Positions 13,867 through 22,569 of a DNA stretch of 50,515 nucleotides are shown here, in pieces. Both the position numbers and the translations under genes were made by a program. The stretch covers positions 1 to 50,515 of the forward strand of contig JAATFB010000039.1 in NCBI GenBank assembly GCA_015655415.1, given 5' to 3'. The notes under the pieces are model-generated. The model was given only the letters and a program-made list of their open reading frames with translations. It was not told the DNA's origin and made no database searches. The stretch is from Actinomycetales bacterium. GTDB lineage: Bacteria > Actinomycetota > Actinomycetes > Actinomycetales > Microbacteriaceae. The stretch's first letter is position 1. Each line of letters starts with the position of its first letter.

Positions 13867-16149
13867 TCAACGGCGCACGAGGGTCAGGCGCTGCGTCGGA
13901 CGCGTCATCGCGACGTAGAGGGCGGACGCCCCGCGCGGCGACTCCGCGGCCACGGCGTCGGGGTCGGCGATGACGACCGCATCGAACTCGAGGCCCTTCG
14001 CGTCCTGGGCGGTGAGCACCACGATCGGCCGCACGAGGCCGGCGGCGCCGCGTCCGGCCTCCTGCCCGAACCTGCCGACCACGGCATCCGCGGCGACGTC
14101 GGCCAGGTCGGCCGGCACGATCACGGCGAGAGTGCCCGACCTCTCGACGCCACGGTCGTGGGCGACCGCGTCCACGACCGCGTCGACGAGGACCTCGTCG
14201 CCCGCAGGACGGTCGCGCCCGCCGGCCCGCACCTCGCGCACCGGCCAGTCGCCCTCGCGCACGGCCCGGGCCGGCGTGATCGGCAGGCCGTGCTCGCGGG
14301 CGAACGCCTCGGCGGGCCGTGCGATCTGCGCCGGCGTGCGGTAGTTCACCGTCAGCTCCTCGAGCCGCCAGTGGCTTCCGAAGAACGGCCCGACCGTCTC
14401 CGCCCAGCCGCGGCCGCCGTCCAGTGCCGACCGGCCCGAGGAGGCCTGAGCGATGTCGCCGACGATCGTGAACGACTTCATGGGGCAGCGGCGCACGAGA
14501 AGCCGCCACTGCATGGGGCTGAGCTCCTGCGCCTCGTCCACCACGACGTGCCCGTACGTCCAGGTGCGGTCCGCTGCGGCGCGTTCGGCGGTCGTGAGGC
14601 CGTCGTCGTGGCCCTCGGCGTGGTCGACCAGCTGCTCGGCGGTCACGAACGACTCAGCACCGGCGTCGGCGATCGCCGCGCGCGCCACCCTCAGATCGCG
14701 CTTGCGCTGCTCCTTGGCCGCCCGGCGAGACGCCTGCTGCCTGGCGTCCGGCACCTCGCCGAGCACCTCGGCGGCCTCGTCGAGCAGTGGCACGTCGCTG
14801 ATCGTGAACGCCGCCTCGCGGGGCCGGTGCAGCAGTGCCCGCTTCTCCTCGCTCCAGCGCGGCGTCAGCTCGGCGAGCCACCGCGGCCGTGCGTAGAGGT
14901 CGGCGAGCAGCTTCTGCGGGGTGAGCGGCAGCCAGGCCGTGTTCAAGAGGACACGCACGTCGTAGCTGGTGCGGACATCCTCCCTCAGCACCGCGAGGTC
15001 CTCGTCGTCGAGCGTGCGCCCCTTCGCCCGCAGCTGCTCGGCGAGCCGGGCGGTCAGCGTCGTGAGCGCATGCTTCACGAAGGTCACCCGGGCCACGTTG
15101 TGCGGCTTTCCGGCGCGCTGGGCGCGATGCAGGGCGTCGGCGACGAGCGCGGGCTCCACGACGATCCGCTCCCCGTCTATCTCGACGACGGCGGGCTCCG
15201 AAGGCACCCGCTGCCGGGACTGCACCGCCCGATGGATGAGGCTCACCATCTGCTTGGAGCCCTTCAGCCGGGCGGTCGGCGGCGCGTCGTCGACGTCGGC
15301 GGAGACGCCGGGGAACAGCTCGCCGAGACTCTGCATCACGACGCCGGTCTCGCCGAGCGAGGGCAGCACCTCCTCGATGTAGGTGAGGAACGCGCGCGTG
15401 GGCCCGACCACGAGCACTCCCGACCCCTCGAGCCTCTGCCGGTGCGCGTACAGCAGGTATGCGGCGCGGTGCAACGCGACCGCGGTCTTGCCGGTTCCTG
15501 GGCCGCCCTGCACGACGAGAGCGTCGCGCAGCGGGAAGCGGATGATGCGATCCTGCTCCGACTGGATCGTCGCGACGATGTCGTTCATGCGTCCGGTGCG
15601 CTGCGTCATCAGGGCGGCCATCAGCGCCGCGTCGCCGGAGACCTCGTCGTGGCGTCCGCCCTCCCGCAGCAGGCGGGCGTCGAACACCTCGTCGTCGACG
15701 CGCAACACCTCCCGGTCGCGCATCGTCAGCCGTCGCCGCGCGGCCACCCCGAGCGGGTTCGCGGCGGTCGCCTGATAGAACGCGCTGGCCTGCGGAGCGC
15801 GCCAGTCCAGCAGCACGGTGTGCTCGTCGTCGTCGCGCAGCCCGATGCGGCCGACGTAGCGCAGCCGCGGATCCCGCAGCGGGTCGGTTGCGGCGGGCTC
15901 CGACACCACCGGCGCCTGAAGCTGGAGCCGGCCGAAGACGAGGCGCGGCTCGACCTCGCGCAGCTGCAGGATGCGGTCCTCGTAGAGCCTCGCATAGGCG
16001 TCACGCTCCCCGCGGGCCTGGTGCGTGCCGCCCGCGTTCTGCCTGCGCACCGCGGCGAGCCGCTGCGCGGTGTCCTCGCGAAGCGCGTCGAGCCGGCCGT
16101 ACAGCTCGGCGACGACATGCCGTTCGCGGTCGAGCTCCGTCTCGTGCAC
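13867..16149 (-). CDS. helR: HelD/HelR-type UvrD-family helicase (RNA polymerase recycling)
   Basis: This 760-residue superfamily 1 ATPase begins with a coiled-coil-like arm (VHETELDRERHVVAELYGRL). Next come the actinobacterial HelD region (YVGRIGLRDDDEHTVLLDWR), the Walker A QGGPGTGKTAVALHRAAYLL near residue 213, motif II HVVVDEAQELSPMQW near residue 535, and C-terminal motifs IVVLTAQDAKGLEFDAVVIA and SALYVAMTRPTQRLTLV. HelD proteins enter RNA polymerase and remove nucleic acid. The HelR subgroup displaces rifamycin and gives resistance in Streptomyces and Mycobacterium abscessus. Assignment to HelR rather than general HelD is inference. GTG 16149 has GAGGAG 4 bases upstream. It diverges from a DEAD-box helicase gene; rpoB itself is at the left end of the window. 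Confidence 0.9.
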   Translation of the reverse strand: MHETELDRERHVVAELYGRLDALREDTAQRLAAVRRQNAGGTHQARGERDAYARLYEDRILQLREVEPRLVFGRLQLQAPVVSEPAATDPLRDPRLRYVGRIGLRDDDEHTVLLDWRAPQASAFYQATAANPLGVAARRRLTMRDREVLRVDDEVFDARLLREGGRHDEVSGDAALMAALMTQRTGRMNDIVATIQSEQDRIIRFPLRDALVVQGGPGTGKTAVALHRAAYLLYAHRQRLEGSGVLVVGPTRAFLTYIEEVLPSLGETGVVMQSLGELFPGVSADVDDAPPTARLKGSKQMVSLIHRAVQSRQRVPSEPAVVEIDGERIVVEPALVADALHRAQRAGKPHNVARVTFVKHALTTLTARLAEQLRAKGRTLDDEDLAVLREDVRTSYDVRVLLNTAWLPLTPQKLLADLYARPRWLAELTPRWSEEKRALLHRPREAAFTISDVPLLDEAAEVLGEVPDARQQASRRAAKEQRKRDLRVARAAIADAGAESFVTAEQLVDHAEGHDDGLTTAERAAADRTWTYGHVVVDEAQELSPMQWRLLVRRCPMKSFTIVGDIAQASSGRSALDGGRGWAETVGPFFGSHWRLEELTVNYRTPAQIARPAEAFAREHGLPITPARAVREGDWPVREVRAGGRDRPAGDEVLVDAVVDAVAHDRGVERSGTLAVIVPADLADVAADAVVGRFGQEAGRGAAGLVRPIVVLTAQDAKGLEFDAVVIADPDAVAAESPRGASALYVAMTRPTQRLTLVRR

Positions 16150-16181
16150 GCGTCTCCTCAGGTTCGAAGTCGGGACGGCAA

Positions 16182-16187
16182 GTTTAA
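16182..16187 (-). promoter_or_regulatory. candidate -10 for the HelD/HelR gene
   Basis: Around this position the minus strand reads CATTAAACTTGCC. TAAACT fits TAnnnT and is a rare AT-rich patch in the divergent intergenic region, about 35 bases upstream of the gene start. No clear -35 is seen. Exact base positions may be off by one or two. Confidence 0.35.
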
Positions 16188-16255
16188 TGGCCGTGCCTCG
16201 GGCCGTGGCCCCTCCGGCGCACGGGGCGCCGGGCCCGGCGGGTGCCACGACCTGA

Positions 16256-16261
16256 TAGGCT
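16256..16261 (+). promoter_or_regulatory. candidate -10 (TAGGCT) with long leader before the DEAD-box gene
   Basis: TAGGCT lies about 212 bases before ATG 16474. The resulting leader of about 205 bases is long for this genome. Long structured leaders are typical of cold-induced DEAD-box helicase genes, so post-transcriptional control is possible. Confidence 0.4.
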
Positions 16262-16473
16262 GGCCTCTCCTGCGTTCCCGATGTCGGGACACGCCTGCGT
16301 CGTCAGAGCGCATCAGCTCGCGAGGTCGCCGCCGCCACACCCGGGTCATCTCCCGGGTGTCGTCGCACCGGTTGCCTCGCTTCGATTCCTTCTCACGGCG
16401 AACGGATGCGCCCACCGGCGCCTTCGCCACATCATCGTCGCGTCCATCGCGACGTCTGCCCGAAAGGCACCCC

Positions 16474-17928
16474 ATGACCACTTTCTCCGACCTCGGCGTC
16501 CCCGCGCCGCTCGTGGACGCGCTGCGCGCCGACGGCAAGCTCGAGGCGTTCCCGATCCAGGCCGACACGCTCCCCGACACGCTCGCCGGGCGCGACGTGC
16601 TCGGCCGAGGCAAGACCGGCTCGGGCAAGACGATCGCGTTCGCGCTGCCGATCGCCGCGCGCCTCGGCACCTCGCTGTCCGGCGGACGGCGCAGGGCCAG
16701 GCATCCGCTCGCCCTGGTGCTCGCCCCCACCCGTGAGCTCGCCACGCAGATCGCGGCGGCGCTCCAGCCGCTGGCCGGGGCGTACCGGCTGAGTGTGACC
16801 ACCGTGTTCGGCGGCGTGAGCCAGAAGCGCCAGGTCGATGCCCTCAACGCCGGCGCCGACATCCTGGTCGCCTGCCCCGGGCGCCTCGAGGACCTGATGA
16901 GGCAGGGACTCGTCTCGCTCGACGCCGTGGAGATCACGGTGCTCGACGAGGCCGACCACATGGCCGACCTGGGCTTCCTGCCCGTGGTCACGCGGATCCT
17001 GGAGAAGACCCCGTCCTCCGGCCAGCGCCTGCTGTTCTCTGCGACGCTCGACAACGGCGTGGACCGACTCGTGAAGCGCTTCATGCACGACCCGGTGCTG
17101 CACTCCGTCGACGACGAGATGAGCCACGTCGACCTCATGACGCACCACGTCTTCCAGGTGGACTCGGTCGAGGGCAAGAACGACCTGGTGCACGCGCTGG
17201 CCTCGGGAACGGGCCGCAGCATCCTGTTCATGCGCACCAAGCACCACGCGAAGCGCCTGGCCAAGAAGCTCACCGACTCCGGCATCCCCGCCGTCGACCT
17301 GCACGGCAACCTGTCGCAGCCGCAACGCGATCGCAATCTCGCAGCGTTCGGCGACGGCGGCGTGCGCGTGCTGGTGGCGACGGACGTCGCGGCGCGCGGC
17401 GTGCACATCGACGACGTGGAGCTCGTGGTGCACGTGGATCCGCCGACCGAGCACAAGGCGTACCTGCACCGCTCGGGGCGCACCGCGCGCGCCGGCGCCG
17501 CGGGCGATGTGGTCACGATCGTCCTGCCCGAGCAGAAGGGCGACCTGCGGACGCTCCTGCGCAAGGCGGAGATCGCCGTGACTCCCGTCGCGGTCACGGC
17601 CGCCTCGCCCGAGGTCACCAGGCTCGTCGGCGACGTGGCGCCATATGTGAGGCCCGTCCCGAGGACGCAGCAGCCCGACGGTGCGGGTCGCCGTGCCGGC
17701 GCACGCGGGCCCTCCTCCGGTGCGAGCGAGCAGACCGGCCGCTCGAGGCGTCCCGCGCGCACGCCGGGTCGTCCGGACCGCCCGGTCGGTCAGGATCAGG
17801 GCGCCCGTGCCGCGGCGCCGCGCAACGCTCGCGGCGGCAGGAACGGCGCGGGCATCCGGGTCGGCGACGTGGTGCGTCCCGACTCCGGGGCGTCCCGGGG
17901 ACGCGGCAACCGGCGCGCCCGCGGCTGA
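16474..17928 (+). CDS. DEAD-box ATP-dependent RNA helicase
   Basis: This 484-residue protein has all the DEAD-box motifs: Q motif region (FPIQADTLPDTLAGRDVLGR), motif I KTGSGKT, Ia APTRELATQI, Ib ACPGRLEDL, II LDEADHMADLGF, III FSATLD, then IV-VI including VLVATDVAARGVHIDDVELV and HRSGRTARAG. The last 100 residues are a basic, disordered Arg/Gly/Pro tail that would bind RNA, as in cold-shock and ribosome-assembly helicases. Motif I is preceded by GRG rather than the usual AQ, a form also seen in other actinobacterial paralogues. ATG 16474 starts directly at TTFSDLGVP, the expected N-terminus. The gene diverges from the polymerase helicase gene. Confidence 0.95.
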   Translation: MTTFSDLGVPAPLVDALRADGKLEAFPIQADTLPDTLAGRDVLGRGKTGSGKTIAFALPIAARLGTSLSGGRRRARHPLALVLAPTRELATQIAAALQPLAGAYRLSVTTVFGGVSQKRQVDALNAGADILVACPGRLEDLMRQGLVSLDAVEITVLDEADHMADLGFLPVVTRILEKTPSSGQRLLFSATLDNGVDRLVKRFMHDPVLHSVDDEMSHVDLMTHHVFQVDSVEGKNDLVHALASGTGRSILFMRTKHHAKRLAKKLTDSGIPAVDLHGNLSQPQRDRNLAAFGDGGVRVLVATDVAARGVHIDDVELVVHVDPPTEHKAYLHRSGRTARAGAAGDVVTIVLPEQKGDLRTLLRKAEIAVTPVAVTAASPEVTRLVGDVAPYVRPVPRTQQPDGAGRRAGARGPSSGASEQTGRSRRPARTPGRPDRPVGQDQGARAAAPRNARGGRNGAGIRVGDVVRPDSGASRGRGNRRARG

Positions 17929-18027
17929 GCGCGACGCGCCCGTCGGCCGGATCGCCCGGCAGTCCCGGGCCGCAGTGGAGGCGGTGCCGGGCTGCAGTGG
18001 TCCGGTTCCGGCCGCGAGCCGCCGGGA

Positions 18028-18882
18028 TCAGCCCTGTGCGAGCTCCGCGACGGGCTGCCACCGCTCCCAGGTCGCGAGGCGCGACTCGTAGTCGGCCTTC
18101 GCGATCGCCAGCGGCGAGGCGCCGAAGAAGACCCGCAGGGGCGGCTCGTCGGCATCCACCACCGCCAGGAGCGCGGCCGCCGACGCTTTCGCGTCGCCCG
18201 GTGTCGAGGTGCGGCGGGCGCGGGCCTCCGCTACGGTGGCGTGCACCTCGGCGTAGTCGGGCAGCTCGGCGGAGTGCCGCGACGAGGAGCCGGCCCAGTC
18301 CGTCGCGAACGCCGCGGGCTCAACGAGCGTCACCCGGATGCCGAACGGCGCCACCTCCTGAGCCAGCGACTGGCTGATGCCCTCCAGCGCCCACTTGGAC
18401 GCGTGGTAGATGCCGGTGAGGGGGAAGGCGGTGATGCCGCCGATGGAGGAGACCTGGATGATGTGACCGCGGCGCTGGGCACGCATTATCGGCAGTGCCG
18501 CCTGGGTCACCCACAGGGCGCCGAAGAAGTTCGTCTCCATCTGGGCGCGCGCCTCCTCCTCGGTGATCTCCTCGACCAGCCCGAAGTGGCCGTATCCGGC
18601 GTTGTTCACCACGACGTCGAGACGCCCGAATCGCTCGCGCGCCGCATCCACCGCAGCCAGGTCGGCCCGTCGGTCCGTCACGTCGAGGCGGATCGGGAGG
18701 ATCGCCTCGCCGTGTTTGGCCACCAGGTCGTCGAGCGCGGAGACGTCGCGCGCCGTGGCCGCGACGCGCTCGCCGCGCTCGAGCGCCGCCTCGGCCCACG
18801 CGCGACCGAAGCCGCGCGAGGTCCCCGTGATGAACCAGACCCTGCCGTCGTCCCCGCGTGCACCGTCGTTCTGCTCAGCCAT
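18028..18882 (-). CDS. short-chain dehydrogenase/reductase
   Basis: This 284-residue classical SDR has the cofactor motif VWFITGTSRGFGRAWAEAAL (TGxxxGxG, with Ser-Arg favouring NADP), the NNAG motif (VVNNAGYGHFG), catalytic Ser in IIQVSSIGGITAFPLTG, and the Tyr-Lys pair in GIYHASKWALEGISQSLA. It is close to the group often annotated as oxidoreductases acting on small carbonyl compounds; the substrate is unknown. On the minus strand TAACGT is followed by 7 bases and ATG 18882, so it is probably transcribed leaderless. It lies downstream of pgi on the same strand, 62 bases after the pgi stop, but has its own promoter. Confidence 0.94.
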   Translation of the reverse strand: MAEQNDGARGDDGRVWFITGTSRGFGRAWAEAALERGERVAATARDVSALDDLVAKHGEAILPIRLDVTDRRADLAAVDAARERFGRLDVVVNNAGYGHFGLVEEITEEEARAQMETNFFGALWVTQAALPIMRAQRRGHIIQVSSIGGITAFPLTGIYHASKWALEGISQSLAQEVAPFGIRVTLVEPAAFATDWAGSSSRHSAELPDYAEVHATVAEARARRTSTPGDAKASAAALLAVVDADEPPLRVFFGASPLAIAKADYESRLATWERWQPVAELAQG

Positions 18883-18889
18883 GCACGCC

Positions 18890-18895
18890 ACGTTA
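18890..18895 (-). promoter_or_regulatory. leaderless -10 box (TAACGT, minus)
   Basis: TAACGT on the minus strand, 7 bases before ATG 18882. Confidence 0.55.
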
Positions 18896-18944
18896 GGGCG
18901 GATCCCCCTGGCTCGCGCATCGCGCCCGCTCTGGGCGCGCCGCC

Positions 18945-20627
18945 TCAGTGCGTGCGGTGCTCCCGGTAGTAGTCCAGCAGCGCGCGCGTGGAGGCGTCCT
19001 GCGCCCGAGCGGCCTCGTCGTCGCCCTCGATGGCGGGCGCGATCTCCAGGGCCAGCTGCTTGCCCAGCTCCACGCCCCACTGGTCGAACGAGTTGATCCC
19101 CCAGACGACGCCCTCGGTGAACACCACGTGCTCGTAGAGCGCGATCAGCTCGCCGAGCACCCTGGGCGTGAGCGCGGGCGCGAAGATCGAGGTGGTCGGC
19201 CGGTTGCCGGGGAACGTGCGCGCGGCCGCCAGCGCGCCCGTCGTGCCCTCGGCCTCGACCTCCTGGCGCGTCTTGCCGAAGGCGAGCGCCCTGGTCTGCG
19301 CGAGGAAGTTCGCCAGGAACAGGCCGTGCACGTCGCGGTCGCCGTCCTTCAGCGGATACGCGGGGTTGACGAACGCGATGAAGTCGGCCGGGATCAGCCG
19401 CGTGCCCTGGTGGATCAGCTGGTAGAAGGCGTGCTGTCCGTTCGTGCCCGGCTCCCCCCAGAACACCTCGCCGGTGTCGGTGCCGACCGGGGTGCCGTCC
19501 CAGCGCACCGACTTGCCGTTGGACTCCATGGTGAGCTGCTGCAGATAGGCGGGGAAGCGGCTCAGCTGCTGAGCGTACGGCAGCACCGCGTGGGATTGCG
19601 CCCCGAGGAAGTTCGTGTACCAGACGCCCAGGAGACCCATCAGCACGGGCACGTTGCGGTTCAACGGGGTGTCGCGCACGTGCTCGTCGACGGCGCGGAA
19701 CCCGGCCAGGAACTCGCCGAACGCGGCAGGACCGAACACGATCACGAGCGAGAGGCCGATGGCGGAGTCGACCGAGTATCGACCGCCCACCCAGTCCCAG
19801 AAGCCGAACGCGTTCGCCGGATCGATGCCGAACGCCGCCACCTTGTCCAGCGCCGTGGAGACGGCGACGAAATGGTGCGCGACGGCATCCGCGCGGGACG
19901 CCTCGTCGTGGCAGGGCACGCCCGCGGCGGCCAGGCGAGCCCACAGCCAGTCGCGCGCGAGGCGCGCATTGGTCAGCGTCTCCAGGGTGGAGAACGTCTT
20001 CGATGCGACGATGAACAGCGTCGTCTCCGGATCGAGGTCGGCCGTCTTCTGCGCCAGGTCGGTCGGGTCGATGTTCGAGACGAAGCGCGCCCCGATCCCG
20101 GCGTCGGCGTACGGCTTGAGCGCCTCGTAGACCATGGCAGGGCCGAGGTCGGAGCCGCCGATGCCGATGTTGACGACGTGCGTGACCTTCTTGCCCGTGA
20201 CGCCCGTCCACTCGCCCGTGCGGACCCGGTCGGAGAACGCGTACATCCGGCGCAGGACGTCCTGCACGTCATGGTCCACCTGCTGGCCGTCGACGACGAG
20301 CGGCGGCGTGACGCCCGCCGGCCGCCGCAGCGCCGTGTGCAGCACGGCACGGTCCTCGGTGGTGTTGATGTGCTCGCCGGCGAGCATCGCCGCGTAGCGA
20401 TCCGCGACGCCCGTCTGCTCCGCCAGACGCACGAGGGAGGCCAGGATGTCGTCGGTCACGAGGTTCTTCGAGAGGTCGACGTGCAGGTCGGCCAACGGCA
20501 GGCTGAGACGGTCGGCCCGGCCGGGGTCAGCGGCGAACCAGCCTCTCAGGTCGGGGATGAAGGCGTTCCTGTGGGCATCGAGCTCGGCCCAGGCGGGCGT
20601 GGCTGTGGCGTCGACGGGTGAGTTCAC
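18945..20627 (-). CDS. pgi: glucose-6-phosphate isomerase
   Basis: This 560-residue enzyme interconverts glucose 6-phosphate and fructose 6-phosphate. Family signatures are present: [89 protein letters not shown] with [20 protein letters not shown], and [14 protein letters not shown]. The catalytic Glu and His ([11 protein letters not shown]) and Lys (near [10 protein letters not shown]) are intact. GTG 20627 is chosen because TAGCGT on the minus strand ends 7 bases upstream. A GTG at 20636 lies inside that box. A diverged copy of the palindromic repeat sits just upstream (20655-20723). Confidence 0.97.
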   Translation of the reverse strand: MNSPVDATATPAWAELDAHRNAFIPDLRGWFAADPGRADRLSLPLADLHVDLSKNLVTDDILASLVRLAEQTGVADRYAAMLAGEHINTTEDRAVLHTALRRPAGVTPPLVVDGQQVDHDVQDVLRRMYAFSDRVRTGEWTGVTGKKVTHVVNIGIGGSDLGPAMVYEALKPYADAGIGARFVSNIDPTDLAQKTADLDPETTLFIVASKTFSTLETLTNARLARDWLWARLAAAGVPCHDEASRADAVAHHFVAVSTALDKVAAFGIDPANAFGFWDWVGGRYSVDSAIGLSLVIVFGPAAFGEFLAGFRAVDEHVRDTPLNRNVPVLMGLLGVWYTNFLGAQSHAVLPYAQQLSRFPAYLQQLTMESNGKSVRWDGTPVGTDTGEVFWGEPGTNGQHAFYQLIHQGTRLIPADFIAFVNPAYPLKDGDRDVHGLFLANFLAQTRALAFGKTRQEVEAEGTTGALAAARTFPGNRPTTSIFAPALTPRVLGELIALYEHVVFTEGVVWGINSFDQWGVELGKQLALEIAPAIEGDDEAARAQDASTRALLDYYREHRTH

Positions 20628-20634
20628 ATCGTCC

Positions 20635-20640
20635 ACGCTA
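20635..20640 (-). promoter_or_regulatory. leaderless -10 box of pgi (TAGCGT, minus)
   Basis: TAGCGT is followed by 7 bases and GTG 20627. Its -35 region abuts the palindromic repeat at 20655-20723. Confidence 0.55.
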
Positions 20641-20654
20641 GTCGCCGGGACGGA

Positions 20655-20723
20655 CGGTTCCGAAGGACATCTCTCGACTCGAACGTCATATGGCCACGGA
20701 CGCCCCGGATATCCTCCGGAACG
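20655..20723. repeat. palindromic interspersed repeat, copy 3 (diverged)
   Basis: This copy has the same length and layout as the palindromes at 882-950 and 1255-1323: left arm with TTCCGAAGGACAT, then CTCGAACG, a CATATG centre, and a right arm ATATCCTCCGGAA that pairs with the left arm. The middle is diverged, but paired positions are partly maintained. It sits immediately upstream of the pgi promoter. A short direct repeat (ACGGTCGACGA) follows at 20731-20770. Confidence 0.65.
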
Positions 20724-20801
20724 TTCCGCCACGGTCGACGATCCCAGGACGGCCACGGTCGACGACTCCCGGACTGTGGCTGAGACGGTGGACGGGTCGG
20801 C

Positions 20802-21284
20802 TCAGGCGGTCTTCATCACCGTGGCGGTGAAGCTGCGGACGCGGGCGAGCAGCGCGTCCGCGCGCTCGGCGATGTGCTCGGCCGACTGCGCGTGCGGCGG
20901 CACGATGCGGATCAGCAGCGAGCACGCCAGGTCGTCGCAGATGTACGAGCCGACCGTGTTGCCGTTGCGCCCGGCCTCGCCCGCCCGCGGCGCGCTGAAC
21001 ATCCTCACCTGGGTGGCCGGCTGGGAGGAGTGGCACAGCGAGCACATGGCCGCGATGCCCGGCCGCAGGCCGCCGGCCGCCGCGCGCAGCACGATGCCGG
21101 TGGGCCGCTCGTGCATCCAGTGCACGATGTAGCCGAGATGCGGAGCCTGCGGGTCCCGCCAGCCGAGGAACTCGCGTTCATCCCACAACGTCTCGTGGAT
21201 GCCGGGGAGGGGCAGCCTGGCGAGCTGTTCCTCCGTGGCGTTCACGAACGACGAGCGGATGTCCTGCTCGGTCAGCGGCTTCAC
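20802..21284 (-). CDS. FBP domain protein (EF-G-binding-type treble-clef zinc finger)
   Basis: This 160-residue protein begins MKPLTEQDIRSSFVNATEEQ and carries a four-Cys zinc site, CSLC (about residue 81) and CDDLAC (about residue 120). A GWRDPQAPHLGYIV segment lies before it. This matches the FBP/FusB C-terminal domain, which in FusB-type proteins binds elongation factor G and can rescue ribosomes stalled by fusidic acid. The helical N-terminal domain of FusB is absent, as in other actinobacterial members, whose function is unproven. GTG 21284 has GGGAGG 7 bases upstream. Confidence 0.88.
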   Translation of the reverse strand: MKPLTEQDIRSSFVNATEEQLARLPLPGIHETLWDEREFLGWRDPQAPHLGYIVHWMHERPTGIVLRAAAGGLRPGIAAMCSLCHSSQPATQVRMFSAPRAGEAGRNGNTVGSYICDDLACSLLIRIVPPHAQSAEHIAERADALLARVRSFTATVMKTA

Positions 21285-21354
21285 GCGGATCCCTCCCGGG
21301 TGCCTGGCGGTCGCAACAGCCTAACCGGCCGTCCCTGATGCCGGAGGAGCCGGC

Positions 21355-21360
21355 TATCGT
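21355..21360 (+). promoter_or_regulatory. leaderless -10 box (TATCGT)
   Basis: TATCGT, 6 bases, then ATG 21367. Confidence 0.55.
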
Positions 21361-21366
21361 CCTGAT

Positions 21367-21870
21367 ATGGCCGACGCCGACGCAGCCTTCGACATCCGCA
21401 GGGCGAGGCAGCGGGATGCTCTCGGCATCGCCCGGGTGCACGTGCGCGCCTGGCGCGAATCGTACGGGCACGTGTTCTCCGCCTTCCTCCTCGACGGGCT
21501 GCGCGTCGACGCGCGCGCAGAGCGCTGGCGGCGCACCATCGAAGGCGGTGTCGAGGTGTGGGTGGCCGAGGCCGACGGCCGCGTGATCGGCTGGGCGTCC
21601 GCCGGTGGGGGCCGCGACGCAAGCCTTCCAACGCCCCGCGAGCTGCAGGGCATCTACGTGTTGCGCGAGCAGTACGGCAGCGGGGCGGCGCAGCGGCTGC
21701 TGGACGCCGCGCTCGGGGACTCGGCCGCGTTCCTGTGGGTGCTCGCCGACAACCCCCGCGCACAGGCTTTCTACCGCCGCAACGGCTTCGCGCCCGACGG
21801 CACGACGAAGGTGGCCACGTTCGGGGGCGAGGCCGCCCTGGAGCTGCGCATGGTGCGGCCGCACCGCTGA
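21367..21870 (+). CDS. GNAT-family N-acetyltransferase
   Basis: This 167-residue acetyltransferase has the GNAT fold: DIRRARQRDALGIARVHVRA at the start, VEVWVAEADGRVIGWASAG, LQGIYVLREQYGSGAAQRLL (beta4 and the acetyl-CoA loop, here YGSGAA), and NPRAQAFYRRNGFAPDGTTK. The loop departs from the usual RGxGxG but keeps the final Gly. The substrate is unknown. Expression is probably leaderless. The gene lies between the FBP gene (divergent) and the NUDIX gene (convergent). Confidence 0.9.
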   Translation: MADADAAFDIRRARQRDALGIARVHVRAWRESYGHVFSAFLLDGLRVDARAERWRRTIEGGVEVWVAEADGRVIGWASAGGGRDASLPTPRELQGIYVLREQYGSGAAQRLLDAALGDSAAFLWVLADNPRAQAFYRRNGFAPDGTTKVATFGGEAALELRMVRPHR

Positions 21871-21901
21871 GGGTGTCGCCTCCGGCTCGCGAGCCGACCG
21901 G

Positions 21902-22483
21902 CTACGGCAGCACGCCGACGGATGCCAGCGCCGCGCGCACCAGCGCCCCTCGGCCGCCCTCCAGCTCGGCGGCGACCTGCGGGGCGGATGCCTCCGCCGG
22001 AGACATCCAGGTGAGCTCGAGCGCGTCCTGCCGCGGCTCGCAGGTACCGGTCACCGGCACGACGTAGGCGAGCGAGACCGCGTGCTGCCGGTCGTCGGAG
22101 TAGGGCGAGACGCCGGGGATGGGGAAGTACTCGGCGACCATGAACGGCACGGGGCTCGCGGGCAGCTGCGGGAACGCCATCGGCCCGAGATCCTTCTCCA
22201 GGTGACGGAAGAGGGCGTCTCGCAGCGTCTCGCCGTACATCACCCGGCCGGAGACGATGGTCCTGGTGATCTCGCCGAGCGCATTGGCACGCAGCAGCAG
22301 CCCGACCTCCGTCACCTGCCCCAGCCCGTCGACGCGCACGGGAACCGCCTCGACATAGAGCACGGGCATCCGATGCCGCACCTGCTCCAGCTCGATGTCG
22401 CTCAGCCAGCCCGGACCGACGGCGCTCGGCACGGACGCGGAGCCCTCCGGCTCGGGGTCGGGATCCGGTGTGCGCACCTCCAT
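21902..22483 (-). CDS. NUDIX-family (DUF4916-like) protein with degenerate Nudix box
   Basis: This 193-residue protein resembles the actinobacterial DUF4916/NUDIX family: WLSDIELEQVRHRMPVLYVE, AVPVRVDGLGQVTEVGLLLR, then a Nudix-like helix GRVMYGETLRDALFRHLEKD, then PSPVPF-type segment and HAVSLAYVVPVTG. The Nudix consensus GX5EX7REUXEEXGU is only partly kept: the Gly, first Glu and Arg are present, but the metal-binding Glu pair is replaced by Lys-Asp. It may bind rather than hydrolyse nucleotides. TAAGAT lies 6 bases before ATG 22483 on the minus strand, implying leaderless expression. Confidence 0.85.
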   Translation of the reverse strand: MEVRTPDPDPEPEGSASVPSAVGPGWLSDIELEQVRHRMPVLYVEAVPVRVDGLGQVTEVGLLLRANALGEITRTIVSGRVMYGETLRDALFRHLEKDLGPMAFPQLPASPVPFMVAEYFPIPGVSPYSDDRQHAVSLAYVVPVTGTCEPRQDALELTWMSPAEASAPQVAAELEGGRGALVRAALASVGVLP

Positions 22484-22489
22484 GGGTCG

Positions 22490-22495
22490 ATCTTA
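22490..22495 (-). promoter_or_regulatory. leaderless -10 box (TAAGAT, minus)
   Basis: TAAGAT, 6 bases, then ATG 22483. It diverges from the lhr promoter about 70 bases away. Confidence 0.6.
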
Positions 22496-22569
22496 CGGAC
22501 GATGCGACGCGGCGCACGCGACCCCGGCGTTCCCGGGCGGGTGTCGGCCGCGTGTGCTGATATGAGGAG

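Noticed and set aside
14158..16473. Long plus-strand frame leading into the DEAD-box gene
   Set aside because: Everything before ATG 16474 is antisense to the HelD/HelR gene and only shares the frame; the helicase begins at 16474.
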